A DNA stretch of 64,000 bases from Acidobacteriaceae bacterium KBS 89 (GTDB taxonomy: Bacteria; Acidobacteriota; Terriglobia; Terriglobales; Acidobacteriaceae): contig KB906756.1 in NCBI GenBank assembly GCA_000381605.1, positions 310,001 through 374,000 on the forward strand. Direction: 5' to 3'. Of this stretch, positions 1 to 10,010 are shown in pieces. The position numbers and the translations under genes were made by a program. How positions within the stretch are numbered: the stretch's first letter is position 1; every line of letters begins with the position of its first letter. The notes under the pieces are model-generated. The model ran no database searches and was not told where the DNA came from. It worked only from the letters and a program-made list of their open reading frames with translations.

Positions 1-157
1 AGTTGATCTTTACATTCGGGTGCAACTGGCTGTATTCACTGAACCACTTGGAGTAGATCGGGTTAGGAAAGGTCGCTCCCGCTCCGTTGATGTTCTGTGC
101 ACTGGCTCCAGCAGTTACAAGTGCCAGAACACTTGCTGCGATAACTTTGAAATTCAC
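1..157 (-). CDS. pstS: Phosphate ABC transporter substrate-binding protein PstS, N-terminal fragment (runs off the window)
   Basis: This is the periplasmic phosphate-binding subunit of the PstSCAB high-affinity importer. Only the first 52 codons are inside the window. I translated it by hand on the minus strand from a GTG at 157, preceded by a strong purine-rich ribosome-binding site (GAGGGGGAA). The product begins with a hydrophobic signal peptide ending ASA-Q. The mature start then reads NINGAGATFPNPIYSKWF, which is the hallmark opening of PstS proteins. It lies directly downstream of phoB-phoR on the same strand, the usual phosphate-starvation arrangement, and a Pho-box-like repeat sits before it. 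The rest of the pst operon is expected just outside the left edge. The identification rests on the N-terminal signature only. Confidence 0.88.
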   Translation of the reverse strand, partial: MNFKVIAASVLALVTAGASAQNINGAGATFPNPIYSKWFSEYSQLHPNVKIN

Positions 158-228
158 TCTTCCCCCTCGGACAATGCATCGATTAAGCAATCGGTCAATA
201 CATCACATATTGAGTGTGCTGTGGAATT

Positions 229-247
229 GTTACGGGGAGGTTACACA
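229..247 (-). promoter_or_regulatory. Candidate Pho box upstream of pstS
   Basis: On the plus strand two copies of a GTTAC-led octamer, GTTACGGG and GTTACACA, lie exactly 11 bp apart (229-236 and 240-247). On the minus strand this reads TGTGTAAC-ctc-CCCGTAAC. The 11-bp direct-repeat spacing and the TGTNA core match the layout of PhoB sites. It lies about 72 bp upstream of the pstS start and just past the end of phoR. The function is inferred from position and spacing, because the half-sites match the enterobacterial consensus only partly. Confidence 0.45.
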
Positions 248-262
248 GCGGTGAAAACGGCA

Positions 263-1633
263 TTATTCCGCAGAAGATAGAGCCTTTGGAAGAGTGAATA
301 AGAAGGTACTGCCGGCGTTCAGCTCGCTTTCGGCCCGGATGGCGCCGCCATGGGTCAGCACCATATGGCGAGCGATTGCCAGGCCGAGGCCGGTGCCCCC
401 GGACTCCCGGGAGCGAGCCTTGTCGACCCGGTAGAAGCGTTCGAAGATGCGGGTGAGGTGTTCGGAGGCGATTCCGGAGCCGAAGTCGCGGACGCTGAAC
501 TCGACGGCGTCGATGGGGTCCGAGACTTCGCGCGCGCTGACGAGGATGCGGCTATGGGACTCGTTGCGAGCCTGGCCGTACTTGATGCCGTTTTCGATGA
601 GGTTACTGAGGACCTGGAGGATGGCGTCAGTGTCTGCGATGACTTCGGCAGTAGTGATCTCGCCGATCTCCAGGACGGCCTCGGTGTCCTGGACGAGACC
701 GCTCATCGCCTGGACCGCGTCGTGCACGAGAACATCGGCGGGGATCGGAGCGGGATGCAGTTCCTGCTCGGAGGACTCGACGCGTGCCATGACCAGCAGA
801 TCTTCGGTGAGGCGGTTCATGCGGGTCGCATTTTTGAGGATCGTCGAGAGAAACTCGCGCGCCTGCGGACTGAGCGATGCCTCGTGGTCGAGCAGTGTCT
901 CGACGTATCCAGAGATGGAGGTGAGCGGAGTCCGGAGTTCGTGGGAGACGTTAGCCACGAAGTCACGTTGAGTGCGCTCGACCTGCTCGATACGGGTGAT
1001 GTCGTGGAGGACAGCGACCGCGCCGCCACCAGGCATTGGGGAGACGGTGACTTCGAAGATGCGGCCGGGCACTAACGAGGTTGAGCGGGCCTCGCTAACA
1101 ACACGCTGCTCGAGTGCAACGCGAACGCACTCAAGCAGGCTGGGATCGCGAATGGTCTGTACCAGCGCGTGTCCGATGCGCACGGCTCTGCCGGGGGAGG
1201 TGTCCGGGATCAGCCGCTGGAGACGCTGATTGCTCCACTGAATGCGTCCGGCTGCATCCACGGCAACGACAGCGTTCTGCATGCTGTCGATCATGGCTTC
1301 GAGCTCGCGGCGGCTCTCGGAGGCGTCGTTGAGCGCTCGCTCCACGTGATCTGAGGCAATAGAGATGGCGCGGGCAAGGGCGTCGAAGTCGCTGTAGGTA
1401 GGATCGATCACCCCGACATGGCGCTCCGGAATCGCTGCGGTCGAGGCCTGCAGCCGGGCGATGTTCTGCCGCACAGAACGTGCCAGCAGAAAAGCGTTAA
1501 TTGCCGCCCACCCTATGATCAGAACGACATCGAACATCCAGCCGCGCGGGTTGAACCAGATCCGCATCGCGGCGACGAAGGCCAAGGCGATCGTTATACG
1601 GATGAAGAACGAAAAAAAGAGACCACGTGTCAC
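263..1633 (-). CDS. phoR: Phosphate-regulon sensor histidine kinase PhoR
   Basis: This is the membrane sensor kinase that phosphorylates PhoB when phosphate is scarce. The 456-residue product has two N-terminal membrane segments (about residues 8-25 and 34-52). A PAS-like domain follows (about 110-212), then a HisKA domain with the phospho-acceptor His231 in NVSHELRTPLTS, and an HATPase_c domain with the GGTGLGLAI box near the C-terminus. The size and the PAS-HisKA-HATPase order match PhoR. The start is a GTG 15 bp after the phoB stop, so the two genes form one transcript. The phosphate role is inferred from the adjacent phoB and pstS, because the kinase core alone does not define the signal. 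Confidence 0.9.
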   Translation of the reverse strand: MTRGLFFSFFIRITIALAFVAAMRIWFNPRGWMFDVVLIIGWAAINAFLLARSVRQNIARLQASTAAIPERHVGVIDPTYSDFDALARAISIASDHVERALNDASESRRELEAMIDSMQNAVVAVDAAGRIQWSNQRLQRLIPDTSPGRAVRIGHALVQTIRDPSLLECVRVALEQRVVSEARSTSLVPGRIFEVTVSPMPGGGAVAVLHDITRIEQVERTQRDFVANVSHELRTPLTSISGYVETLLDHEASLSPQAREFLSTILKNATRMNRLTEDLLVMARVESSEQELHPAPIPADVLVHDAVQAMSGLVQDTEAVLEIGEITTAEVIADTDAILQVLSNLIENGIKYGQARNESHSRILVSAREVSDPIDAVEFSVRDFGSGIASEHLTRIFERFYRVDKARSRESGGTGLGLAIARHMVLTHGGAIRAESELNAGSTFLFTLPKALSSAE

Positions 1634-1648
1634 GTGTTGCCCCTGCGC

Positions 1649-2353
<705 letters not shown>

Positions 2354-2427
2354 TTCGTGGACCTCGGTCGAACTCGCGACATGATTAACGTCAGGTTAGC
2401 GCAATATGAGGGGGAGAATTGCGAACG

Positions 2428-2441
2428 TACGATGAATCGTA
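2428..2441. promoter_or_regulatory. 14-bp dyad in the phoB / receiver divergent promoter region
   Basis: TACGAT-GA-ATCGTA is a perfect inverted repeat with 6-bp arms. It lies midway between the phoB start (2353) and the divergent receiver start (2515). A looser dyad, CGCAAT-N12-ATTGCG, sits at 2400-2423. Either could bind a regulator serving both directions. No regulator can be named from the sequence. Confidence 0.3.
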
Positions 2442-2514
2442 GGGTGGAAAACGGAAGGTACCTACGCTCGTATACTCTAGACTAATTCTAAGTGGCCGTG
2501 GCCGACCGAACCTT

Positions 2515-2889
2515 ATGAAACAAAGCTCCAATCTCGTGCTTTGCATCGATGACGAACTCGTCGGACTTCAGGTCCGGAAGATCCTGCTGGAGCGGGCCGG
2601 GTACAGAGTCTTGACGGCGCAGGATGGGCCTTCCGGGCTCGAACTCTTCTACGCGAACCCGATCGAGGCGGTCGTGCTCGACTACTCCATGCCGGGCATG
2701 CACGGCGGCGAGGTCGCGGTCAGGATGCGTCAGGCCAAGCCCCAGGTCCCCATTCTCCTGCTTTCCGCTTACATGGGCCTCTCTACCGAGCTGACAGCCC
2801 TCGTCGACCTGTACATGACGAAGGGGGAAGGCGCACCCGTTCTTTTGGAAAAGCTAGGCAGCCTGCTGCAACTGGTCAGTACGCGGTAA
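2515..2889 (+). CDS. Stand-alone receiver-domain response regulator
   Basis: This 124-residue protein consists of a single CheY-like receiver with no output domain. It has the acidic pair in IDDE (residues 11-13), the phospho-acceptor Asp56 in VVLDYSMPGMHG, Ser84 at the Thr/Ser switch position and the conserved Lys103 in MTKGEG. It is followed 25 bp downstream by a CHASE3-PAS histidine kinase, so the two are probably co-transcribed. The receiver may take phosphate from that kinase and pass it on, or modulate it by protein contact. No DNA-binding domain exists here, so it is not itself a transcription factor. The target is unknown. Confidence 0.85.
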   Translation: MKQSSNLVLCIDDELVGLQVRKILLERAGYRVLTAQDGPSGLELFYANPIEAVVLDYSMPGMHGGEVAVRMRQAKPQVPILLLSAYMGLSTELTALVDLYMTKGEGAPVLLEKLGSLLQLVSTR

Positions 2890-2914
2890 GAAGTACGCAA
2901 GGGACGAGAGGGCT

Positions 2915-4711
2915 GTGAATCTAAGCCAGTTCAATAACATTCTTAGGCAGGTCTTCCTTCTGCCGGTAGCGGCTCTGCTCGTAGTCGCGGGAGCGCTCTA
3001 CTTCCAGATCAGCGGAGCCAACGCGACGGTCAACCTGATTCAGAACTCCGATGCCCGCATATCCCAGGCGACCCTGGTGGCGAAGCTCGTCGTGGACGAG
3101 GAGTCCGGGCTGCGCGGCTACGCGACGACCGGGGATCTCCGGTTTTTCCAACCCTTCACCGACGCAGAATCGCATGTTCAGGAGGAGATCCAGAAGCTTG
3201 ACGATCTGGCGGGCGATGACGCCGGCCAGAAACACGACATCAACGAACTGCGGGAGAGGTACCAGACCTGGCATGACGGCTTCGCTCTGCCGGTGATTGG
3301 CCAAGTCCGCGGAGGCGGAAAAGCCAGCGATGTCGAACTAAATCTGCACGGCAAAAGACTGATGGACGACGTCCGTCGCGACCTCAACGACATCATCCAG
3401 AAGGCCGAAGAAAATCGCGAACGACGCATCGTCCAATGGCATCAACAGGTCCACACCATGCTGCTGGTGCTGCTGTTTCTGGCTCTTGGCATGGGAGTCC
3501 TGATCGGCCTGTTCACCCGCAACCGCCTCCACTCCGTCTCCGCCGCCTATCGGCAATCGCTGGAGATTCTGGGCCGGCGGGCCGAGGAGCTCTTTCAGTC
3601 GGAGCAGGAGTTGCGCACCACGCTCGACTCCATCGGCGATGGCGTCATCACCTGCGATGCCGAAGGGCGCGTCCAAATGATGAATCCGGTCGCCAGAGAG
3701 CTGACTGGCTGGAGTCAGTCCGATGCCGGCGGACAGCCGCTCGATAAGGTCTTCCACATCATCAACGAGGCGACCCGCGAGACCGTGGAGACTCCTGTCG
3801 CCAAGGTGATGCGGCTCAACCGCATCGTCGGCAGGGCGGACCACACCATGCTGATCCGAAGGGACGGGACGGAACTCAATATCGCCGACAGCGGTGCGCC
3901 CATCCGCGACAAAAAAGGAGAGACCATCGGCATCGTCCTCGTCTTTCGCGACATTACGATGGAACGAAAGACTCAGGATGCGCTGATCGCAAATGAAAAG
4001 CTTGCCGTTGCCGGGCGGCTGGCAGCGACCATCGCACATGAGATTCACAACCCTCTGGACTCGGTCTGCAATCTGCTCTATCTCATGCGCAACGGCGCAA
4101 CGAAGGAAGAGTCGGGCCAGTTTATGGACATGGCCGAGCAGGAGTTGGCGCGTGTGACGCAGATCAGCCGCGCGATGCTGGGACTTTATCGTGAATCGAA
4201 GGCGCCAGTCGTCGTGGATCTAAAGGAGATGCTGCAGGAGATTCTGCTGCTGATGGAGAGGCGGCTGATCGATCTGGAGGTCACCGTTTCCGCAGACATG
4301 CCGAAGTCCGTCTCAGTGGCCGCATTCCCCGCCGAACTCCGCCAGGTCTTCACCAACCTCATCACCAATGCTGCAGAGGCCGCGAGCCCCGGCGGCGAAG
4401 TGAAGGTCAGCATCACTCCGCAGGCTGCAGGAGTCGATGATACGGGGCAGAAGCTGCAGGCAGGTGCGACGGTGACGATCGCCGACAACGGCGGGGGCGT
4501 CGCGGACGACATTCGCCCACACCTGTTCCAGCCCTTTTTCACCACGAAGGGCGAGCGCGGAACAGGACTGGGGCTGTGGGTCAGCCGCGGCATCATCAAC
4601 AAACACGGCGGCACGATCTCCCTGACGAGCGACACCCGCCAGGCCGCCCACGGCACCGTCGTCAGCGTTTTTCTCGCGACGAATCCAACGATCAACGCCG
4701 GTGGCGACTAA
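2915..4711 (+). CDS. CHASE3-PAS sensor histidine kinase
   Basis: This is a membrane histidine kinase of 598 residues. It has a first membrane segment (about 14-32) and an extracytoplasmic CHASE3-type helical domain (about 38-178) containing [14 protein letters not shown] second membrane segment (182-200) is followed by a PAS domain (about 230-350). The dimerisation helix carries the phospho-acceptor His375 in [12 protein letters not shown], and an HATPase_c domain with [13 protein letters not shown] follows. The GTG start is preceded by GGGACGAGAGG. The gene follows a stand-alone receiver. Its stop overlaps the convergent threonine-aldolase gene by 4 bp. CHASE3 ligands are unknown in general, so the stimulus cannot be predicted. 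Confidence 0.88.
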   Translation: MNLSQFNNILRQVFLLPVAALLVVAGALYFQISGANATVNLIQNSDARISQATLVAKLVVDEESGLRGYATTGDLRFFQPFTDAESHVQEEIQKLDDLAGDDAGQKHDINELRERYQTWHDGFALPVIGQVRGGGKASDVELNLHGKRLMDDVRRDLNDIIQKAEENRERRIVQWHQQVHTMLLVLLFLALGMGVLIGLFTRNRLHSVSAAYRQSLEILGRRAEELFQSEQELRTTLDSIGDGVITCDAEGRVQMMNPVARELTGWSQSDAGGQPLDKVFHIINEATRETVETPVAKVMRLNRIVGRADHTMLIRRDGTELNIADSGAPIRDKKGETIGIVLVFRDITMERKTQDALIANEKLAVAGRLAATIAHEIHNPLDSVCNLLYLMRNGATKEESGQFMDMAEQELARVTQISRAMLGLYRESKAPVVVDLKEMLQEILLLMERRLIDLEVTVSADMPKSVSVAAFPAELRQVFTNLITNAAEAASPGGEVKVSITPQAAGVDDTGQKLQAGATVTIADNGGGVADDIRPHLFQPFFTTKGERGTGLGLWVSRGIINKHGGTISLTSDTRQAAHGTVVSVFLATNPTINAGGD

Positions 4712-5760
4712 GCCGTTAACGCCCGCAGCTGTTCGGAGACGATCGCCGCGGCCTTTTCGCACGCTGCTCGATCAACATCGTAGTGGGTAACGAAGCGGAC
4801 CGAGTGCGGTCCAATCGCGCTGACCAGCACGCCCTTCTCCTTCAATGCGGCAGTGAAGGCTGTCGCATCGCCGCCGCTATTTTCGGCCTTGCCACGCAGC
4901 TTGAAGATGACGATGTTCGTCTGCACAGTTTCAGGGTCGATCTCAGCCACCCTCGGCTGTGCAGCAACCGCGTCGGCCAGCAGCCGCGCATTCGCGTGAT
5001 CCTCGTGTAGCCGCTTTGGCATCTCGTGCAGCGCGATCAGTCCTGCAGCCGCAAGAATACCCGCCTGCCGCATACCGCCACCCAGCGCTTTGCGATGGAT
5101 GCGCGCCTGTTCGATTGCTTTCTTACTGCCTACGAGCATCGACCCTACTGGAGCACCCAGCCCTTTCGACAGACAGAACATCACCGTATCAAAGCCACTC
5201 GTCAACTTCGAAACACTGACCCCCAGCGCAGTTGCGGCGTTGAAGATACGTGCGCCGTCGAGATGCACGGGCAGTCCGGCCTCGCGTGTTCCAGCCCAGA
5301 TACCTTCGAACACCGGAAGCGGGGTCACCGTGCCGCCGGCCATGTTGTGAGTGTTCTCCACCGAGACCAGCCCCGTCTGGGCGCGGTAATAGATCTTTGC
5401 GCCGATCGCCGGCTTGATGTGGTCCCAAGTCAGAATGCCGCGTTCGGCCGCAACCGTCCGCGCGAGGCAGCCGGAAAACGCTGCCATCATCGCCATCTCC
5501 CAATCGAGAACATGCGAGCGCGCCTCGCAGATGACTTCCTGCCCGTGCTGCGTGTGCAGCCGGATAGCGATCTGGTTCCCCATCGTACCGGTGGGAACGA
5601 AGATGGAGGCTTCGCGACCAAAGACCTCGGCTGCCTCTTTTTCCAGCCGGTTCACCGTGGGGTCTTCACTGTAGACATCGTCGCCGACCTCAGCGGAGGC
5701 CATCGCCTCGCGCATCGCTGGGGTTGGACGGGTGACGGTGTCGCTGCGCAGATCGATCAT
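4708..5760 (-). CDS. ltaE: Low-specificity L-threonine aldolase (PLP-dependent)
   Basis: This fold-type I PLP enzyme cleaves L-threonine or L-allo-threonine to glycine and acetaldehyde. It opens [20 protein letters not shown], the classic threonine-aldolase N-terminus. The PLP-binding lysine lies in [14 protein letters not shown] chose the ATG at 5760, about 350 residues, because a longer frame would run into hemW and because AGGAG precedes this ATG. It lies 38 bp downstream of hemW on the same strand, so they are probably co-transcribed. Related beta-eliminating lyases share the fold, but the N-terminal signature and length favour threonine aldolase. Confidence 0.9.
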   Translation of the reverse strand: MIDLRSDTVTRPTPAMREAMASAEVGDDVYSEDPTVNRLEKEAAEVFGREASIFVPTGTMGNQIAIRLHTQHGQEVICEARSHVLDWEMAMMAAFSGCLARTVAAERGILTWDHIKPAIGAKIYYRAQTGLVSVENTHNMAGGTVTPLPVFEGIWAGTREAGLPVHLDGARIFNAATALGVSVSKLTSGFDTVMFCLSKGLGAPVGSMLVGSKKAIEQARIHRKALGGGMRQAGILAAAGLIALHEMPKRLHEDHANARLLADAVAAQPRVAEIDPETVQTNIVIFKLRGKAENSGGDATAFTAALKEKGVLVSAIGPHSVRFVTHYDVDRAACEKAAAIVSEQLRALTA

Positions 5761-5798
5761 GATGTAGTTCTCTCCTCTTTCGTTTGTGTAGTTAATTT

Positions 5799-7025
5799 CT
5801 ATGCAGCCGCGGAGATCAGCAAGCGGCTGAAGACTTCGTTTGAGACAAGACGACCCTGCGGAGTCAGTCGGGCGCAATCTCCATTGATCTCCAGAAGGCC
5901 AGCGTCGCGAACTTCGAGGAGCGCGGGCATCGCGCCTTGCAGCAGGTCGTCGCCAAACTGGCTTCGCAGACGGCCGAGGTCAACGCCCTCGTTCAAACGC
6001 AACCCAAGGAAGAGTGATTCTTCGAAGGCCTCGTCGCGCCCGATAATATCGATCCCGGTTGCGGCTCCGTTTGGTGCTTCCCCGAGAACACGAAACGGCT
6101 TGTTGCCAGCGCCGTCATCGAGATACTCGTCCAGGTCGCTGGTGTTGGCAAACCGCACCGCACCTTCGCCGGTCGTCAACATGGAATGGGCATCGAGTCC
6201 GTAACCGACATAAGGCTGACGCTGCCAGTATTTGATGTTATGGCGCGAGCGATTTCCGGGCCGTGCAAAATTCGAAATTTCGTACTGATGCACGCCCGCT
6301 GCGTTCAACCAGTTGTAAGCCTGCTGGTACCAATCCGCTGCGTCGTCCTCACTAGGCACGGCGGAGGCGCTGTAGCGAGTTCCCTTCTCCAACATCTCGC
6401 GGCCAAGACGCGAATCATCGTCCACCTCAAGCAGGTAAACGCTGATGTGCGGCGCACCACTCGCAATCGCCCGCTCCACCGAATACTGCCAGCTCTGCGC
6501 GGTTTGATGAGGAAGACCCGCGATCAGGTCGACGTTGACCTCGTCGATGCCAGCCGCACGCACCCGCGCAAACTCCGCCTCACACTGTTGCTCGGTATGC
6601 AACCGGCCGACGGCTGCGGTTTCGCGATCCACGAACGACTGCACGCCGAAGCTGATACGGTTCATCCCGTGCCGTAGCAGCTCCTGCAAGGTCTCATCCC
6701 CTAACTGTCCCGGCGCGCATTCCAGCGTGATCTCCGCGTCGGCAGCGACGTCGAACTCGCCGCTAAGGTTGTGAAAGATCTGCCGGAACTGCTGCGCGGA
6801 CAACAAGCTAGGCGTCCCACCGCCAAAATAGATCGTGTCCACGGCCCGGGGCAGCGACGCTGCGATATCCTGCGCCCTGGAGTGAGAACCGCGAATCTCC
6901 GAACAGAGGCGGTCTACATACTGCTGCATCCGCTCTGCACCGAAGACACCCGATGCGAAGTTGCAAAAGGTGCACTTTGCTTTGCAAAACGGAACCGAGA
7001 TGTAGAGACCGACAGGTCCAGCCAT
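5799..7025 (-). CDS. hemW: HemW-type radical SAM protein (coproporphyrinogen III oxidase-like, heme chaperone)
   Basis: This is a radical S-adenosylmethionine protein of the HemN/HemW family. The cluster motif CxxxCxxC is visible near the N-terminus ([10 protein letters not shown]), followed by [10 protein letters not shown] and GVQSFVDRE, both typical of the family. At about 408 residues it is short like HemW, which acts as a heme chaperone, rather than the longer HemN. I prefer the ATG at 7025 ([14 protein letters not shown]); a GTG at 7037 in the same frame is the alternative. The divergent DUF1223 gene starts at 7125, so promoters must sit in the roughly 100 bp between. Many such proteins are mis-annotated as coproporphyrinogen dehydrogenases. 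Confidence 0.88.
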   Translation of the reverse strand: MAGPVGLYISVPFCKAKCTFCNFASGVFGAERMQQYVDRLCSEIRGSHSRAQDIAASLPRAVDTIYFGGGTPSLLSAQQFRQIFHNLSGEFDVAADAEITLECAPGQLGDETLQELLRHGMNRISFGVQSFVDRETAAVGRLHTEQQCEAEFARVRAAGIDEVNVDLIAGLPHQTAQSWQYSVERAIASGAPHISVYLLEVDDDSRLGREMLEKGTRYSASAVPSEDDAADWYQQAYNWLNAAGVHQYEISNFARPGNRSRHNIKYWQRQPYVGYGLDAHSMLTTGEGAVRFANTSDLDEYLDDGAGNKPFRVLGEAPNGAATGIDIIGRDEAFEESLFLGLRLNEGVDLGRLRSQFGDDLLQGAMPALLEVRDAGLLEINGDCARLTPQGRLVSNEVFSRLLISAAA

Positions 7026-7124
7026 TCGAACAAACACCCTTTGTTCGATTGTTTCACGCCAGATACTTTACCGGGGTGTAACTTAAACTCGCAGTGCGAC
7101 TCTAATACGGAGAGGTAACGCTCC

Positions 7125-7934
7125 ATGTTGCCGTTTCAATCGTTAGCCATCGCCGCAAACTTGCTGAGCCTGTTCTTCCTCACTCCGAGTGTCGGCGGAG
7201 CCCAAACCAGCCAGACCGGCCGCACGCCTGTCCTGGTGGAGTTGTTCACCTCAGAGGGCTGCTCAAGCTGTCCTCCTGCCGATGCTCTGCTGGCGAAGCT
7301 CGACCGCGACCAGCCCGTGAATGGGACCGAGATCATCGTGCTGGGTGAGCACGTGGACTATTGGGACAACGGCGGCTGGCACGACCGCTTCTCGTCGCAT
7401 CAATACACTGACCGCCAGACCCAGTACAGTGCCCGCCTCAAGTTCGATGATGTCTACACGCCGCAGATGATCGTCGACGGCACCGACCAGTTCGTCGGCA
7501 ATGACGCCTCCCATGCCCTCCGCAGCATTCAGCGCGCTGCCCAGAGCTCCAAGGTCAAACTAACCCTCTCGCAACCTGTTGTGGACGGGCGCAAAGTCTC
7601 CGCTTCCGTTTCGGTCCCAGCCTCGGCGACGTCCAAACCACACGCAGACCTCTATGCCGCGCTGGTCGATCGTACGGATACGACCGAGGTTCGGGGCGGC
7701 GAAAACGGCGGCCGCAAGCTGCAGCACGTGGGCGTTGTGCGAAGTTTGCAGAGGGTCGGCAGCCTGAAGGACCTCGACAACGGTCCGGTCGCTTTCAGCC
7801 TCAACGCACCATCGGACGCTAAAACCGGCGAGATGCGAGTCGTTGTCTTCGCCCAGTCGAATGGCCTGGGGGCGGTCGTGGGAGTCGTGTCGGGAACGGT
7901 CTCGGGGCCGGTCTCGGCCGGCGTGGCCCCTTAG
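7125..7934 (+). CDS. Exported DUF1223 thioredoxin-fold protein
   Basis: This 269-residue protein has an N-terminal signal peptide (about residues 1-25, ending GGAQ). Its body matches the DUF1223 family, with VLVELFTSEGCSSCPPADAL near residue 38. The CSSC is a CxxC redox-type motif in a thioredoxin-like fold. A further conserved stretch, VLGEHVDYWD, follows. The biochemical role of DUF1223 proteins is not established, though a periplasmic thiol or redox function is plausible. The ABC exporter gene starts 57 bp downstream on the same strand, with a 7-bp inverted repeat (CGTTACC/GGTAACG) flanking the gap. Confidence 0.82.
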   Translation: MLPFQSLAIAANLLSLFFLTPSVGGAQTSQTGRTPVLVELFTSEGCSSCPPADALLAKLDRDQPVNGTEIIVLGEHVDYWDNGGWHDRFSSHQYTDRQTQYSARLKFDDVYTPQMIVDGTDQFVGNDASHALRSIQRAAQSSKVKLTLSQPVVDGRKVSASVSVPASATSKPHADLYAALVDRTDTTEVRGGENGGRKLQHVGVVRSLQRVGSLKDLDNGPVAFSLNAPSDAKTGEMRVVVFAQSNGLGAVVGVVSGTVSGPVSAGVAP

Positions 7935-7991
7935 CGTTACCGACATTCGGAATCCCCGGTCTGCCATAACCATCTAAAATGGGTAACGTAC

Positions 7992-10010
7992 ATGGCAGAC
8001 GAGCAGAAACCGAAGGACCCGGCAGAAGGGTCGCCGAAAAAACCCGCTCAGGACGATGAGGTCGTCGGCAAGGTCTACGACGGCCGACTCATGCGTCGTC
8101 TGTTGACCTACCTCCGTCCGTATAAGGTGCAGACGACGCTGTCGGCGCTCTCCATCATCTTCAAAGCCGGCAGTGACGTGATGGGGCCCTACCTCGTCAA
8201 GGTCGCAGTCGACACCTACATGTCGGACACGCCTCCCGCGAAGCTATCCTGGCTTGCCCAGCACCTAAGCCCGCGCCCGATGACCGGCATCACGCAGATC
8301 GGTCTTCTCTACCTCGGCGCGCTCCTCATCACATACCTGCTGGAGTTCCTGCAGACCTACACCATGCAGTGGACTGGCCAGAAGATCATGTTCGATCTGC
8401 GCAGCCAGATTTTCCGCCACCTGCAGCGCATGTCTCCCTCCTTCTTCGACCATCACCCCGTCGGCAAGCTGGTAACGCGCGTTACTTCGGATGTCGATGC
8501 GCTCAACGAGATGTTCACCTCGGGCGTGTTGGCGATATTCGAAGACGTCTTCGTGCTCGTCTTCATCGTCATCATCATGCTGAAAATGAGCTGGCCGCTG
8601 GCATTGCTAGCCATCTCGGTGATCCCAGCCATTCTTTATGTAACAAGCATCTTCCGTCGCCACGTACGCGACAGCTACCGCCGGCAGCGCCACGCAACCG
8701 CCCGCATCAACTCCTTCACGCAGGAGTATGTATCCGGCATGTCCATCGTCCAGCTCTTCAACCGCGAGCGACGCGCCTTCAACGACTACTCCGCCGTCAA
8801 CGCCGAAAACAAACAGGCCTGGACGGACGCAATCTTTGCCTACGCGCTCTACTATCCGATCGTCGAGTTTCTTAGCTCCACCGCCATCGCGCTGGTGATC
8901 TGGTTTGGCGGCGATGCCGTGTTGCGCAACGCCGGCTTCCCCTCCACGAACCTGCGTCATTCGATCTTCGGTACCGTGACATTGGGTGTGCTCATCGCCT
9001 TCATCCAGTACGCGCAACGTTTCTTCCGCCCCATCCAGGACCTCAGCGACAAATACAACATCCTGCAGGCAGCAATGGCGGCCAGCGAGCGCGTCTTCAA
9101 GCTGCTCGACACTGAGCCAACGATTGTCTCGCCCGCGTCGCCGGTCGCAGGAGATGGCTCAGGCCGCGTCGAGTTCCGCAACGTCTGGTTCACCTACCAG
9201 AGACTCGATGACGCGCAGCTCACCCGCGTAGCCACCGCGACCGACGAAGACCTCCGCACCTACGCAGACATCGAGTGGATCCTGAGTGGCGTCAGCTTCG
9301 TCGTCGATCCCGACGAGACCGCGGCCATCGTCGGTCACACCGGCGCAGGCAAGACCACCATCACCAGCCTGATGATGCGCTTCTACGATATTCAGCGCGG
9401 CAGCATCCTCGTAGACGGCGTGGATGTACGCGAGCAGGATTTGAAGAAGCTTCGCCAGCGCTTCGGCGTCGTCCTGCAGGACCCATTCCTCTTTACCGGC
9501 ACGATCTCCGACAACATCCGTCTAGGGTCGAAGTGGATAACGGACGAGCGTCTTGAACGCGCCGCCGATGAGGTCAACGTCGGCGACTTCATCCGCACAT
9601 TGCCTCTGAAGTTCGCAGAGCCAGTGCGCGAGCGTGGCGCCACGCTCTCCACCGGGCAGAAGCAGCTCATCAGCTTCGCCCGCGCGCTGGCCCACGACCC
9701 CGGCATCCTGATCCTCGACGAAGCCACCTCTTCCGTCGATACCGACACCGAACTTCGCGTGCGCCTCGCGCTCTCACGCATGATCACCGGACGCACGTCC
9801 ATCCTCATCGCGCACCGGCTCTCCACCATCCAACGTGCTGACACCATTCTGGTAATGCACAAGGGCCAGCTTCGCGAACGCGGCACCCACCAGGAGCTTC
9901 TCACCCAGCGTGGTCTTTACTGGAAGCTCTATCAACTGCAGTATCGCGATCAGGAGCTCGGCACCGGCAGCGACTCTACCGCTCCGCTCGAGCCGCTCAG
10001 CGCGGATTAA
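7992..10010 (+). CDS. ABC exporter, fused permease and ATPase (MdlB/MsbA type)
   Basis: This is a half-size ABC exporter of 672 residues. The N-terminal part (about 35-370) holds a six-helix type I exporter membrane domain. The C-terminal nucleotide-binding domain has a Walker A GHTGAGKTT (about 447-455), the signature LSTGQKQ (about 552) and Walker B ILILDEATSSVD (about 570). The insert between the membrane domain and Walker A, and the LSTGQ signature, resemble the YheI/YheH and MdlA/MdlB heterodimeric exporters rather than MsbA. No partner half-transporter lies next to it. The substrate cannot be read from sequence. Its stop overlaps the convergent hydrolase gene by 4 bp. Confidence 0.9.
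   Translation: MADEQKPKDPAEGSPKKPAQDDEVVGKVYDGRLMRRLLTYLRPYKVQTTLSALSIIFKAGSDVMGPYLVKVAVDTYMSDTPPAKLSWLAQHLSPRPMTGITQIGLLYLGALLITYLLEFLQTYTMQWTGQKIMFDLRSQIFRHLQRMSPSFFDHHPVGKLVTRVTSDVDALNEMFTSGVLAIFEDVFVLVFIVIIMLKMSWPLALLAISVIPAILYVTSIFRRHVRDSYRRQRHATARINSFTQEYVSGMSIVQLFNRERRAFNDYSAVNAENKQAWTDAIFAYALYYPIVEFLSSTAIALVIWFGGDAVLRNAGFPSTNLRHSIFGTVTLGVLIAFIQYAQRFFRPIQDLSDKYNILQAAMAASERVFKLLDTEPTIVSPASPVAGDGSGRVEFRNVWFTYQRLDDAQLTRVATATDEDLRTYADIEWILSGVSFVVDPDETAAIVGHTGAGKTTITSLMMRFYDIQRGSILVDGVDVREQDLKKLRQRFGVVLQDPFLFTGTISDNIRLGSKWITDERLERAADEVNVGDFIRTLPLKFAEPVRERGATLSTGQKQLISFARALAHDPGILILDEATSSVDTDTELRVRLALSRMITGRTSILIAHRLSTIQRADTILVMHKGQLRERGTHQELLTQRGLYWKLYQLQYRDQELGTGSDSTAPLEPLSAD

Noticed and set aside
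5026..6204. 392-codon plus-strand open frame
   Set aside because: It covers the antisense of ltaE and hemW and lacks any protein-like motif.
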